A stretch of 64,000 nt of DNA from Deinococcus sonorensis KR-87 (lineage in GTDB: Bacteria; Deinococcota; Deinococci; Deinococcales; Deinococcaceae), in the NCBI RefSeq assembly GCF_040256395.1, contig NZ_CP158299.1, positions 1,641,501-1,705,500 of the forward strand. The letters are read 5' to 3'. The translations under genes and the position numbers were made by a program. The notes beneath the pieces are model-generated. The model did not search any database. It was not told where the DNA came from and saw only the letters and a list, made by a program, of their open reading frames with translations. Of this stretch, positions 47,724 to 59,477 are shown piece by piece; position 1 is the first letter of the stretch, and each line of letters starts with the position of its first letter.

Positions 47724-48596
47724 ATGTCTGCCTCCCTGACCCACCGCGCCACCCGGACCCTCTTCACCCTGCTGGGCGGCACCCTGCTGTACGCCCTCTC
47801 CGGGGCCTACCGCTTCCGGGTGTCCCGCGAGGCGGTGCCGCTGCGCGGCCTGACCACCCCGCTCCGGGTGGTGCAGCTCAGCGACCTGCACTACGGCAAT
47901 TTCATCGGGGCCAGAACGGTGCGGCGCTGGGTGGACGCCGTGCTGCAGGAACAGCCGGAGCTGATCGTGATCACCGGGGACTTTCTGGACAGCGGCATGG
48001 GCCTGCGCCGCAAGGACCAGCTGCTGCGGGAACTCGCCCGCCTGTCGGCCCCGCTGGGCGTGTATGCGGTGTACGGCAACCACGACTGGACCAGCCTGAA
48101 CACCCAGGCGGCCCGCGCCAGCTTTGCCCGGCGGCTGGAGGAGGTGGGTATCCAGGTGATCAACAACGCTGGAGTTCAGCTGCGCCCGGACCTGTATCTG
48201 GCCGGCACCGACGACTGGTGGTTCGGCAACCAGGACACGGCGGCCATGATGGCCGGGTATCAGGGCGGGGCAGCGCTGCTGCTCAGCCACAACCCGGACT
48301 TCCTGCCGAACGTGCCGCCGCAGATCTCGCTGACCCTGTGCGGCCACACCCACGGCGGGCAGGTGCAGTTGCCGTTGCTGGGGGCCGTCAAGCGGGCCAG
48401 CCTGTACGGCACCCGGTTCCTGGAAGGCTGGGTGAACACTGCCCCCGCCCAGCCGTCTGCCGCAGACGGCAGCATTCCGCGCACCCCGCCGCGCACCATT
48501 CGCGGGTACATCTCGCACGGGCTGGGCGTGACGGGCGTGCCGCTGCGGCTCGCCTGCCCGGCCGAGCTGACGGTCTTCGACTTCGGGCTGAGCTGA
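47724..48596 (+). CDS. metallophosphoesterase, paralogue of the preceding gene
   Basis: The 290-residue protein repeats the preceding gene's motif order: QLSDLHYGN, ITGDFLD, VYGNHDW, LSHNPDFLP, CGHTHGGQVQLPLLG, and the same SAPLGVYAV and RGYISHGLGVTG spacing. The N-terminus has one hydrophobic helix (TLFTLLGGTLLYALSG), so it may be membrane-anchored rather than Tat-exported. TAGGCT (47711-47716) lies 7 nt before the ATG, giving it an independent leaderless promoter despite the close spacing. It probably arose by tandem duplication. Confidence 0.88.
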   Translation: MSASLTHRATRTLFTLLGGTLLYALSGAYRFRVSREAVPLRGLTTPLRVVQLSDLHYGNFIGARTVRRWVDAVLQEQPELIVITGDFLDSGMGLRRKDQLLRELARLSAPLGVYAVYGNHDWTSLNTQAARASFARRLEEVGIQVINNAGVQLRPDLYLAGTDDWWFGNQDTAAMMAGYQGGAALLLSHNPDFLPNVPPQISLTLCGHTHGGQVQLPLLGAVKRASLYGTRFLEGWVNTAPAQPSAADGSIPRTPPRTIRGYISHGLGVTGVPLRLACPAELTVFDFGLS

Positions 48597-48611
48597 AGGG
48601 CAGCGGGGCGG

Positions 48612-49556
48612 CTACGCGCCCTGCTCTTCCGGCTCGCTGTGGACTTCCGGCACCTCCGGGCGGCCACTGCCCAGCTGGCTGAGCAGCGTGGCCGCCACCA
48701 CCATCGCGCCGCCCAGGAAGCCGCGTGCTCCGACCCGCTCGCCCAGCAGGAAGAAGCTGAAGATGCTGGCGGCCACCGGCTCCAGCGCGTAGATCACGCT
48801 GGCTTCCACCGCGCTCACCCAGCGTTGCCCCAGCGTCTGCAGCAGGGTGGTGACGGCGCTGGCCACCACGCCCAGGTACAGCAGCGGTCCCCAGGTCTGC
48901 GGCGGGGGCAGCAGCGGGGCGCCGCTGAGCAGGGCCCACAGCCACGCCAGCGCCGCCACCGCTACCAGCTGGGCCAGGGTGTAGGGCAGCGCGTCGTGCC
49001 GCTGGGCGGTGCGTTCCAGCGTCACGATGAAGCCCGCGTAGGTGATGGCGCAGGCCAGCGCCCACACATCGCCCACCACCAGCGCGCCGCCCTCCCAGCT
49101 GAGCAGCGCCAAGCCGCCCACTGCCAGCAGCACCGCCCCCCACAGCCCGGCGCCCAGCCGGGTGCGGGCCACCAGCGCCTGATACAGCGGCACCATCACC
49201 ACGCTCAGCGCCGTGATGAAGGCCGCGCGGTTGGCGCTGGTGCTGGTGAGGGCGATGGTCTGGGTGCCGTAGCCGGCCACCAGCCACAGCCCCAGCAGCA
49301 GGCCGTCGCGCCACAGCGGGGTGGAAGCGTCGGCAGCGGCCGGCCGTGTGGTCGCTGGGCGGCGCCACAGCAGCACCAGTGGCAGCAACGCCAGCGTGCC
49401 GATGCTGAAGCGCCACGCGATCAGGACTGCCGGAGCCAGCGAATCCGTGGCGTCCTTGACCACCGCAAACGTGCTGCCCCAGATGGCGGTGACCAGAATG
49501 AGCAGGGCCAGGCCCAGCGTGTGGCGGGAGTGGGGGCGGGCAGCGGCGAGCGACAT
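48612..49556 (-). CDS. EamA/DMT family transporter
   Basis: The 314-residue protein has ten hydrophobic helices in two EamA repeats ([17 protein letters not shown]...[23 protein letters not shown] and ...[18 protein letters not shown]). It is a drug/metabolite transporter of unknown substrate, probably an exporter. ATG 49556 is 7 nt after TACAAT (49564-49569, minus). It ends convergently with the second phosphoesterase gene with a gap of only 15 nt. Confidence 0.87.
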   Translation of the reverse strand: MSLAAARPHSRHTLGLALLILVTAIWGSTFAVVKDATDSLAPAVLIAWRFSIGTLALLPLVLLWRRPATTRPAAADASTPLWRDGLLLGLWLVAGYGTQTIALTSTSANRAAFITALSVVMVPLYQALVARTRLGAGLWGAVLLAVGGLALLSWEGGALVVGDVWALACAITYAGFIVTLERTAQRHDALPYTLAQLVAVAALAWLWALLSGAPLLPPPQTWGPLLYLGVVASAVTTLLQTLGQRWVSAVEASVIYALEPVAASIFSFFLLGERVGARGFLGGAMVVAATLLSQLGSGRPEVPEVHSEPEEQGA

Positions 49557-49621
49557 GCGCCTGATTGTAGGTGAGGACAGCAGGTGGGGCCGGGTGGCGT
49601 GCATCCTGTACGCTGAGTGAG

Positions 49622-50740
49622 ATGTCCGGCGTCCAGGCGGCCAAGGCGCCCACCATTGAGCGGGTGGGAACGCTGGAGCTGTTCCTGGACCTGGTGTTCG
49701 TGTTCACCATCACGCAGCTCTCGGCGCTGGTGGCGCACCCGCACGGCCCGGAGGGGTACGCGCGGGCGGCCCTGGTGCTGGCCGTCACGTGGTGGATCTA
49801 CAGCGGTTACGCCTGGCTCACCAGCAACGTGCGGACCGACGCCGTCAAGCACCGCCTGCTGATCATTGGCGGGATGGCAGGCTTTCTGGTGATGGCGCTG
49901 GCCATTCCGGAGGTGTTCGGCCACGATGGGGTGGCCTTCGGGCTGGGCTATCTGCTGGTGACACTGGTGCATGCCGGCCTGTTCCGCCGCGCGCCCGGCA
50001 GCAGCAGCCGGGCCATCCTGGGGATTGCGCCCTTCAATCTCGCCTCGGTGCTTCTGGTGCTGACGGCCGGGTTCGCGCTCTCGCCGTGGAAATGGGCGCT
50101 GTGGATGGCTGCCGTGGGGGTGGTGGCGCTCACCTCGGCCTTCCGGCGCGAGAGCGGCTTCACGCTCAGCCCGGCGCACTTTGTCGAGCGGCACGGGCTG
50201 GTGATCATCGTGGCGCTGGGCGAGAGCATCGTGGCGATCGGAGTGGGGCTGGGTGACCGCGCCCTGAGCGCCCCGGTGCTGCTGGCCGCCCTGCTGACGC
50301 TGGCCCTCAGCGCGGCGCTGTGGTGGAGCTACTTCGACCACGACGACCATCTGGCCGAATCGGCGCTGGCCCGCGCCCCGGCTGAGCGGCGGCCCCGCAT
50401 GGCGCTGAACGGCTTCGGGTACGGCCATTACCTGATGATCGCCGGCATCGTGCTGCTGGCGTCCGGAGTGAAGCTGGGGGTGGCGGACCCGCTGCGGCCG
50501 GAAGCAGCGGCCGCCTGGAACCTGGGTGCCGGGCTGGCCCTGTACCTGCTGGGCGACGTGCTGTACCGGCGGGTGGTGCAGATCGGGCCGGGCCGGCTGC
50601 GGTTGGTGGTGGCTGCCCTGATGCTGCTCGGCGTGCCGCTGGGCCTGCGCTGGGGCACGGAGGTCCAGCTGGCCTTCGGTGTGGTGCTGCTGGTGGCGAT
50701 GTTGATGCTGGAGGCGCGGCGGTCCCCAGCGCAGAGCTGA
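49622..50740 (+). CDS. low temperature requirement A (LtrA) family membrane protein
   Basis: The 372 residues contain about ten transmembrane helices and the LtrA signatures [46 protein letters not shown] and WWSYFDH. LtrA was named from Listeria cold growth, and its molecular role is unknown. TACGCT (49609-49614) lies 7 nt before the ATG, so it is leaderless. It is divergent from the EamA gene, with about 65 nt between the starts. Confidence 0.88.
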   Translation: MSGVQAAKAPTIERVGTLELFLDLVFVFTITQLSALVAHPHGPEGYARAALVLAVTWWIYSGYAWLTSNVRTDAVKHRLLIIGGMAGFLVMALAIPEVFGHDGVAFGLGYLLVTLVHAGLFRRAPGSSSRAILGIAPFNLASVLLVLTAGFALSPWKWALWMAAVGVVALTSAFRRESGFTLSPAHFVERHGLVIIVALGESIVAIGVGLGDRALSAPVLLAALLTLALSAALWWSYFDHDDHLAESALARAPAERRPRMALNGFGYGHYLMIAGIVLLASGVKLGVADPLRPEAAAAWNLGAGLALYLLGDVLYRRVVQIGPGRLRLVVAALMLLGVPLGLRWGTEVQLAFGVVLLVAMLMLEARRSPAQS

Positions 50741-50778
50741 GGGGACCCGAGGTGCCCCCTTCAGGGCCGTGGCCTGAC

Positions 50779-51684
50779 TCAGATCTCCTCGAAAAACTCG
50801 CTGTCGATGCGCTTCAGCTGATAGGTGCTGCGGGTCAGCACCCCCACCCCGTACTCGATCATCAGGCGGCTGAGCTGCGGGCCGTCAATCAGGATGATGT
50901 TGCCGATCTGCTGCGCGGTGCTGCGGGCGCTGGCGCTGAAGTCCGAGGTCGTGAGCAAGACGCCCTTGCTGGCCTTGTGATAGCTCAGGCTGCCTGCAAA
51001 GTTCCGGATCTCCGGGCTGCCCACACTGTTCTGCCAGCGTTTCGCCTGCAGATACACCCGGTCCAGGCCCAGCGGGTCCTGCTTGATGGTGCCGTCAATG
51101 CCGTTGTCGCCGCTGCGTCCCAGCGCTTCGCCGGCATCCTTCACGGTGCCCCCGTAGCCCATCGCCACCAGCAGCTGCACCACCAGCACCTCGAACTGCT
51201 GAGGTGAAAGCTGCATCACCTGTGCCAGCAGCTCATCGGCCAGGGCCGTATTGAGTTCACGGTACAGGGCGTCCAGCTGTTCTTCGGGCGAGACCATGCT
51301 GAGAGGAGCATCAGACTCAATTGTGGCTTCAGGAGCATTACAACTCCGTTTTTTGAATTCGGAGAATTCTGGGAAGGAATCGAGTGAATGGCTATCGATT
51401 TTACCGCCGCTTGATAGCAACATCCTGCCCTTGTCGTTGATTCTGACCATCCCGCGGCTGGGACTGTCGATCACACCTGCTTTCGCAAGATATGTCTTCG
51501 CCCAGGAAACCCTGTTATTGAATTGGGTCTGTACGCCGCTCTTGACGGTTTCCAGCAAGTCATCTGCTGAGATATGCATGGATACAGCCAGGAGCACACG
51601 CATCTCTTTGACTGAGCGCTCCTGCCCGTCAGCCAGCACCTCCAAAAATGGTCGGAAAAATGCCTGGAAGTTTGGTACAGCCAT
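50779..51684 (-). CDS. Mrr-type restriction endonuclease
   Basis: The N-terminal winged-helix-like Mrr_N region (FLEVLADGQERSVKEMRVLLA...NRVSWAKTYLAKAGVI) is followed by a PD-(D/E)xK nuclease domain: LSPQQFEVLVVQLLVAMGY, GDNGIDGTIKQD and VYLQAKRW (Asp and QxK). At 301 residues it has the normal Mrr length. It is expected to cut methylated DNA or act in DNA damage response. No methyltransferase gene lies beside it, as expected for a type IV enzyme. The central linker is AT-rich compared with the rest. TAGGCT (51691-51696, minus) is 6 nt before the ATG. Confidence 0.9.
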   Translation of the reverse strand: MAVPNFQAFFRPFLEVLADGQERSVKEMRVLLAVSMHISADDLLETVKSGVQTQFNNRVSWAKTYLAKAGVIDSPSRGMVRINDKGRMLLSSGGKIDSHSLDSFPEFSEFKKRSCNAPEATIESDAPLSMVSPEEQLDALYRELNTALADELLAQVMQLSPQQFEVLVVQLLVAMGYGGTVKDAGEALGRSGDNGIDGTIKQDPLGLDRVYLQAKRWQNSVGSPEIRNFAGSLSYHKASKGVLLTTSDFSASARSTAQQIGNIILIDGPQLSRLMIEYGVGVLTRSTYQLKRIDSEFFEEI

Positions 51685-51709
51685 CTGTTTAGCCTAGCTC
51701 ATGAGCAAA

Positions 51710-51733
51710 GCCGCCCCCATCCTGGCGGGCGGC
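51710..51733 (-). terminator. hairpin after ilvD
   Basis: GCCGCCC (51710-51716) pairs with GGGCGGC (51727-51733). On the minus strand the stem follows the ilvD stop and is succeeded by TTTGCTC. It is a short, moderate terminator just before the Mrr gene promoter region. Confidence 0.5.
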
Positions 51734-51752
51734 CCTGCTCCATCCACTTGCC

Positions 51753-53444
<1,692 letters not shown>

Positions 53445-53521
53445 GCTGTCCAGTCTAGGCGCTGACGGACGGCGAGCCGCCGGGAAGGACAGACAAACAG
53501 GGAAGTAAGGAAAGGGGAGCC

Positions 53522-54244
53522 TCAGCCGGCCGGGACGGGCTGCGGGCGGGCCGCCTGATCCAGCACGAACCGCACCGCCGCGTCCACGTGCAGCGCGGTC
53601 GTGTCGAAGACCGGAACCGTGGTGTCGCCCGCCCCCACCAGCAGCATGATCTCGGTGCAGCCCAGCACCATGCCCTGGGCGCCGCGCGCCACCAGACCCT
53701 GCATGACCGTCTGATAGAAACTGCGGGCCTCCGGGCGCACCACGTTGCAGCACAGTTCCTCGAAGATGACGCGGTGCACCTCGGCCCGCTCCTCGGCGTC
53801 GGGTACCAGCACCTCGATGCCGTGCCGCGCCAGCCGCTCGCGGTAGAAGTCCTGCTCCATGGTGAAGCGGGTGGCCAGCAGGCCCACCCGTGTCAGCCCG
53901 GCGGCCCGGATCGCCTCAGCGGTGCTGTCCGCGATGTGCAGCAGCGGAATGCCGGTGGCCGCTTCGATGGCCGGGGCCACCTTGTGCATGGTGTTGGTGG
54001 CCACCAGCAGGCAGTCGGCTCCGGCCCGTTCCAGGCCCTGTCCCGCCCGGGCCAGCAGCTCACCCGCCTCATCCCAGCGGCCCGAACGCTGCATCTCCAC
54101 CACCTCCGCGAAGTTCAGGCTGTGCAGCAGGATCGGCGGCGACTCCAGGCCGCCGCGCTGCGCGGTGACCTGCTCGTTGAGCAGCCGGTAGTACTCGGCC
54201 GTGCTGGTCCAGCTCATGCCGCCAATGATCCCGATGGTCTTCAT
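53522..54244 (-). CDS. aspartate/glutamate racemase family protein (YgeA-like)
   Basis: The 240-residue protein starts [20 protein letters not shown]. The second catalytic Cys is in LGCTEI, but the first active-site residue, usually Cys, is Thr in [10 protein letters not shown]. coli YgeA has the same Thr/Cys pair and racemises L-Asp and L-Glu asymmetrically, so that subgroup fits best. TAGACT (54251-54256, minus) is 6 nt before the ATG. The stop is followed by a poly-purine stretch on the plus strand. Confidence 0.87.
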   Translation of the reverse strand: MKTIGIIGGMSWTSTAEYYRLLNEQVTAQRGGLESPPILLHSLNFAEVVEMQRSGRWDEAGELLARAGQGLERAGADCLLVATNTMHKVAPAIEAATGIPLLHIADSTAEAIRAAGLTRVGLLATRFTMEQDFYRERLARHGIEVLVPDAEERAEVHRVIFEELCCNVVRPEARSFYQTVMQGLVARGAQGMVLGCTEIMLLVGAGDTTVPVFDTTALHVDAAVRFVLDQAARPQPVPAG

Positions 54245-54534
54245 GTGGGCAGTCTAGACCCTAGACAGCGTGCATTGATCAATGAACGCTGGCGTCCGCT
54301 CATGTGATGATGCGCTTAAAGATAAGATGACTCATCAGATCAAAGATAAGAGCGACCATTATTTGAGAAGGCATGTAAGGACCTCAGCGCAAGTGTCATG
54401 CTTACCCTTGCCGCGGTTCTGCTGCTGACGTAATCTCGGGGGGAGGGTCCGGCTGGGCTGCTCCGGGCTGTCCCGCAGGCGGTGGGCAGACCAGCGGCAG
54501 CGTCCGTCCGCCCTGTCCCGTTCAAGGAGATGTT
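54245..54534. other. AT-rich intergenic island with repeats
   Basis: No gene is seen in these 290 nt. The left edge holds the racemase promoter and GTCTAGACCCTAGAC. Then come a perfect 12-bp palindrome CATTGATCAATG (54273-54284), two copies of AAAGATAAGA (54318-54327 and 54342-54351) flanking GATGACTCATC, and a T/A-rich stretch to 54370. The last 60 nt hold the leader of the next gene with AAGGAGA. Base composition is clearly different from both neighbours. Confidence 0.6.
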
Positions 54535-55308
54535 ATGACCCCCATACAGGACGATCTGCGCGAGGTGAACATCCGCTTCAGGAGCATGCTGCTGGAGCTG
54601 TCCAGCGTGCTGTACCTGCAGGGCATCCGCCGCATCCACTACGGCCTGGATTTCATCGATGACGACAGCCGCCCCAGCGACTACGCCGTGACCGAGTACC
54701 TGGACGGCCGCGTCGAGGAGCAGGACCGCTACCCGGAACTGCTGTCGCCCGACGTGTTCGTATGGGGCGTGAAGTACTGTCAGCCATACACCTTCGACGT
54801 GGCCAGCGCCCTGCTGCAGCTGGATGAGGCGGGCGGTAGCGTGGAGGTACGTCCGGGCATGACCTGCATGTACCACTCGCAGAAGCGGCGCCTGCGGCTG
54901 GAACTGGAGGCCGAGCAGGATCTGAGCGGCCTGTGCTTCGGTTACCACGACGATTTTGACGAGGCGTTCACCCCGCTGCGCGATCAGGGCATCACGGCGG
55001 TGTATTTCGGAGTCAACCGCGACGGCGACCGCTACCCGCTGGCCGACTGGGTGTACGTGGCGCGTCAGGGCCAGCCGGGCACCCGCCCCGCCCCGGAGCA
55101 CCGCGCCGCGCTGGAGCAGATCCGCGAGGTAATCGAGCTACTGCCACGCTACGGCGCTTTCTACGTGGACACCGCCCAGCTGGTGATTCTGGACGCGCCG
55201 CCCGGGCAGGGCGGACTGGTGACCTCTTCGGACACCCAGGCCAGCGCCTGGCACACCGAGCAGCAGCGCCAGGCGCTGGAGCGGCAGCACACGGCCGGGC
55301 CGCGCTGA
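54535..55308 (+). CDS. hypothetical protein, 257 aa
   Basis: I do not recognise a family. The protein is soluble and acidic with many aromatic residues: RRIHYGLDFIDDDSRPSDYAVTEYL, VWGVKYCQPYTFDVASALLQLD, and a C-terminal IREVIELLPRYGAFYVDTAQL. No signal or membrane segment is present. AAGGAGA sits 6 nt before the ATG, and the upstream AT-rich island likely contains the promoter, so unlike most genes here it is leadered and perhaps specially regulated. Confidence 0.7.
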   Translation: MTPIQDDLREVNIRFRSMLLELSSVLYLQGIRRIHYGLDFIDDDSRPSDYAVTEYLDGRVEEQDRYPELLSPDVFVWGVKYCQPYTFDVASALLQLDEAGGSVEVRPGMTCMYHSQKRRLRLELEAEQDLSGLCFGYHDDFDEAFTPLRDQGITAVYFGVNRDGDRYPLADWVYVARQGQPGTRPAPEHRAALEQIREVIELLPRYGAFYVDTAQLVILDAPPGQGGLVTSSDTQASAWHTEQQRQALERQHTAGPR

Positions 55309-55311
55309 CGC

Positions 55312-55599
55312 TCAGTACACCTGCGTGACGTGCACCACGTCGGAGCGCTCCATCAGGTGGCCCCACACCGCCCGCCAGGCGGAGAAGCGCTCCGACTCGC
55401 GGAACGTGACGGTGTGCGCCTCCAGCGTTTCCCACCAGATCATCAGCGTGAAGGTGTCGGGGTGTTCCACCCCCCGGTGCAGCTCGTGGCGGATGTAGCC
55501 GGGCGTGCTGGCCACGATGGGAAAGGCGTCGGGCATCACTGAGATGAAGGCGTCCGCGTTGCCAGGCTTGAGCGTGATGGTGGCGAGTTCGAGGATCAT
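55312..55599 (-). CDS. antibiotic biosynthesis monooxygenase (ABM) domain protein
   Basis: The 95 residues form one ferredoxin-like ABM fold: MILELATITLKPGNADAFISVM, STPGYIRHELHRGVEHPDTFTLMIWWETLEAHT, FRESERFSAWRAVW. Such small dimeric proteins may be haem-degrading or quinol-type monooxygenases, or have no enzymatic role. ATG 55599 is 7 nt after TATAAC (55607-55612, minus), which overlaps the leuA stop codon, so it may also be read from the leuA transcript. Confidence 0.8.
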   Translation of the reverse strand: MILELATITLKPGNADAFISVMPDAFPIVASTPGYIRHELHRGVEHPDTFTLMIWWETLEAHTVTFRESERFSAWRAVWGHLMERSDVVHVTQVY

Positions 55600-55607
55600 G
55601 GGACCGG

Positions 55608-57155
<1,548 letters not shown>

Positions 57156-57191
57156 GGTGGTGGCTCCTGTGACGAGAGGCGAAACAACAAG

Positions 57192-57221
57192 ACCCCCGGA
57201 GGCTTGCGGCACTCCGGGGGT
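57192..57221 (-). terminator. attenuator terminator of leuA
   Basis: ACCCCCGGAG (57221-57212, minus strand) pairs with CTCCGGGGGT (57201-57192) around a 10-nt loop, followed by CTTGTTGTTT, a U-rich release tract. It lies between the leader peptide and the leuA ribosome-binding site. The ACTCCGG inside the leader-peptide region can pair with its 5' arm (CCGGAGT), giving the competing antiterminator. Confidence 0.85.
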
Positions 57222-57247
57222 GGGTGTGGCGACGCTGCTCTGACGCC

Positions 57248-57295
57248 CTACTCCCTCCGGAGTGGCGTAAGAAGAAGCGAGCGGAAACCGTTCAT
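57248..57295 (-). CDS. leuL: leucine operon leader peptide
   Basis: A 15-residue frame, [15 protein letters not shown], contains three consecutive CTT Leu codons plus a CTC; CTT is a rare codon in this GC-rich genome. The ATG lies 8 nt after TACAGT (57304-57309, minus), so the peptide is itself leaderless. Stalling at the Leu codons when leucyl-tRNA is scarce should free the antiterminator and let leuA be transcribed. This is the classic leu attenuation plan, built on a leaderless start. Confidence 0.85.
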   Translation of the reverse strand: MNGFRSLLLTPLRRE

Positions 57296-57303
57296 TGCCT
57301 CAG

Positions 57304-57333
57304 ACTGTACGGGCTGCGGTGCCGGCCGGTCAA
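57304..57333 (-). promoter_or_regulatory. leuL-leuA promoter
   Basis: TTGACC (57333-57328) and TACAGT (57309-57304) are separated by 18 nt on the minus strand. The predicted transcript starts at or next to the leuL ATG. Confidence 0.75.
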
Positions 57334-57358
57334 GGGGACCGGGCTAGACCGGCTGCGG

Positions 57359-58069
57359 TCACCGGACCGGCCGGATGGCCCAGGCCTGGACATCCAGCCG
57401 CCGGCTGTACAGCAGATGCGGCGCGCCTTCCAGCGCCACGCCCAGCGGCTCCGCCAGCGTGTTCACGCGGAGCTCGGCCTCGGCGCGCTGCAGCGGCCAG
57501 GGGACGTGATGGATGTGGCCCCGGTAGACCCGCCCCTGCCGGTCGGCGCTGTACAGGGCCAGCCGCCGGGTCAGAAAGTCCTCCAGCGTGCCGCGCTCCG
57601 CCTCGAAGGCGGGCCCGACGGGTCGGTAGGCGGCGGCGAACTGGCCGGCCGGGGCCCCTCGGTGGGTGCGCTGACTGGCATACGCCAGCACGTCGCCGCG
57701 GCGCTCCAGCTGCATCCGGGCGTCAAAGTACGGCAGGTGGAACAGCGACCGCGCCAGCCGCACGGCCAGCGGCTGGGCCGCGTCCAGGCTGTAGAACCAC
57801 ACTCCCGGCACGCCGCCGGCGGTCACGTAGGTGCGCAGATTCAGCTCTGGAAACGCCGACACGCCCGGCACGTCCACCGTGCCGCGTGGCCGCACGCCCG
57901 CCATCCGGAACGGCACCACGCCCAGGTAGGCCTGCCCATCGTAGGTGTCAAGGGTCAGGCCCGCCGGCAGCTGGGGCCGCAGCACCGCCGGGTCCACGGC
58001 CCAGTGCATGAAGCACAGCTCCAGCCAGCGCATCTGCAGCACCCAGGGTCCGGACGGCAGGGGCGTCAT
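57359..58069 (-). CDS. DUF2071 (YqjF-like) protein
   Basis: The 236-residue protein has the DUF2071 pattern: MRWLELCFMHWAVDPAVLRPQLPAGLTLDTYDGQAYLGVVPF, ELNLRTYV, GVWFYSLDAAQPLAV and a C-terminal PHLLYSRRLDVQAW. The family resembles acetoacetate decarboxylase folds but its role is unknown. TACACT (58076-58081, minus) is 6 nt before ATG 58069. Its 3' end is immediately upstream of the leuA promoter. Confidence 0.85.
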   Translation of the reverse strand: MTPLPSGPWVLQMRWLELCFMHWAVDPAVLRPQLPAGLTLDTYDGQAYLGVVPFRMAGVRPRGTVDVPGVSAFPELNLRTYVTAGGVPGVWFYSLDAAQPLAVRLARSLFHLPYFDARMQLERRGDVLAYASQRTHRGAPAGQFAAAYRPVGPAFEAERGTLEDFLTRRLALYSADRQGRVYRGHIHHVPWPLQRAEAELRVNTLAEPLGVALEGAPHLLYSRRLDVQAWAIRPVR

Positions 58070-58095
58070 GCGGCGAGTGTAGCAGGGGAGGGCGG

Positions 58096-58142
58096 GGCAC
58101 AAAACACGGCCCTCCCTATGTGGGAGGGCCGTGTTTTGTGCC
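58096..58142. terminator. 21-bp perfect hairpin terminator
   Basis: The 21-bp arms 58096-58116 and 58122-58142 enclose a 5-nt loop; the stem contains AAAA/TTTT runs. It lies right after the rpsI stop and before the DUF2071 promoter, ending the rplM-rpsI transcript. Confidence 0.88.
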
Positions 58143-58146
58143 TGGC

Positions 58147-58533
<387 letters not shown>

Positions 58534-58534
<1 letters not shown>

Positions 58535-58965
58535 TATTTGATCTCCAGGGTCTGGGGCTGCTGGGCGACGTGCGGGTGCTGGGTCCCGGCGTACACCTTC
58601 AGGCGGGTGTGCAGGGCGCGGCCCAGACGACCCTTGGGCAGCATGCCGAACACCGCGTGCTCAATGACGCGCTCCGGGTGCTTGTCGAGCGCCACGCGGG
58701 CGGTTTCCTTCTTGAGGCCGCCCTGGTAGCCGGTGTAGCGGGTGTAGACCTTCTGGTCCAGCTTCTTGCCGGTCAGGGCGACCTTCTCGGCGTTCACCAC
58801 CACAACGTAATCGCCCATGGCGACGTTGGGGGTGAAGTCGGGGCGGTGCTTGCCGCGGATGTGGCTGGCCACGACGGTGGCGAGGCGGCCCAGCGGCACG
58901 TTCGCCGCGTCCACGACCACCCAGGTCTGCTCTTTGTCAGTGATGACAGGAACGTAGGTTTTCAC
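58534..58965 (-). CDS. rplM: 50S ribosomal protein L13
   Basis: The 143-residue protein is L13: [61 protein letters not shown], and [23 protein letters not shown]. The GTG start has GGAG 8 nt upstream, after a leader of about 120 nt that could carry autoregulatory structure. It heads the rplM-rpsI unit. Confidence 0.97.
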
Positions 58966-59093
58966 CGTGATACTCCAATTGATAAGGGGATTTGGTCTGT
59001 TGCCCGCCGCCGCGACTTGGGGGAAGGTGCAGCGCGTGCCCCGGAAACCACCCGGCTGTCTTACGCCCTACCAAGCTCAAGACACTAAAGGCG

Positions 59094-59123
59094 AGTGTAT
59101 CAGGGCTGAGGGGGCAGAGGCAA
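59094..59123 (-). promoter_or_regulatory. rplM-rpsI promoter
   Basis: TTGCCT (59123-59118) and TACACT (59099-59094) are 18 nt apart on the minus strand. This would give a 5' leader of about 120 nt before rplM. The site lies immediately downstream of the tRNA-Ser terminator. Confidence 0.6.
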
Positions 59124-59144
59124 GCCGCCGCCACACAGACAGAA

Positions 59145-59180
59145 CCGTGCCGGAATACATGGGGCGGCATTCCGGCACGG
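59145..59180 (-). terminator. terminator after tRNA-Ser
   Basis: CCGTGCCGGAAT (59145-59156) pairs perfectly with 59169-59180 around a 12-nt loop. On the minus strand the stem is followed by TTCTGTCTGTG, partly T-rich. It separates the tRNA from rplM. Confidence 0.75.
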
Positions 59181-59212
59181 CTGCGTACGGCTGTGGTGGT
59201 GCGTGTGCTGCT

Positions 59213-59302
<90 letters not shown>

Positions 59303-59330
59303 GGAGAGCCTGGACTTCCGGGCAGACAGC

Positions 59331-59359
59331 ACTGTAGCACGCGCCCCAGCGGGCGGCAA
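59331..59359 (-). promoter_or_regulatory. tRNA-Ser promoter
   Basis: TTGCCG (59359-59354) and TACAGT (59336-59331) are 17 nt apart on the minus strand, 28 nt before the mature tRNA 5' end. Confidence 0.7.
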
Positions 59360-59477
59360 CTGCCCGGGCTGGCGGGCGCGCGGCCACGTTTCTCCGGCGG
59401 CCTTGGGCGCTTCCTCAGGAATTCTGCACGGGCGGTCCCGGCCCGCTCCGGTACCCTGCAGCACACGGAGGTGCACC

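Noticed and set aside
57156..57295. T-box riboswitch upstream of leuA
   Set aside because: No AGGGUGGNACCGCG-type T-box sequence or specifier-loop stem is visible; the Leu-codon leader peptide explains the terminator better.
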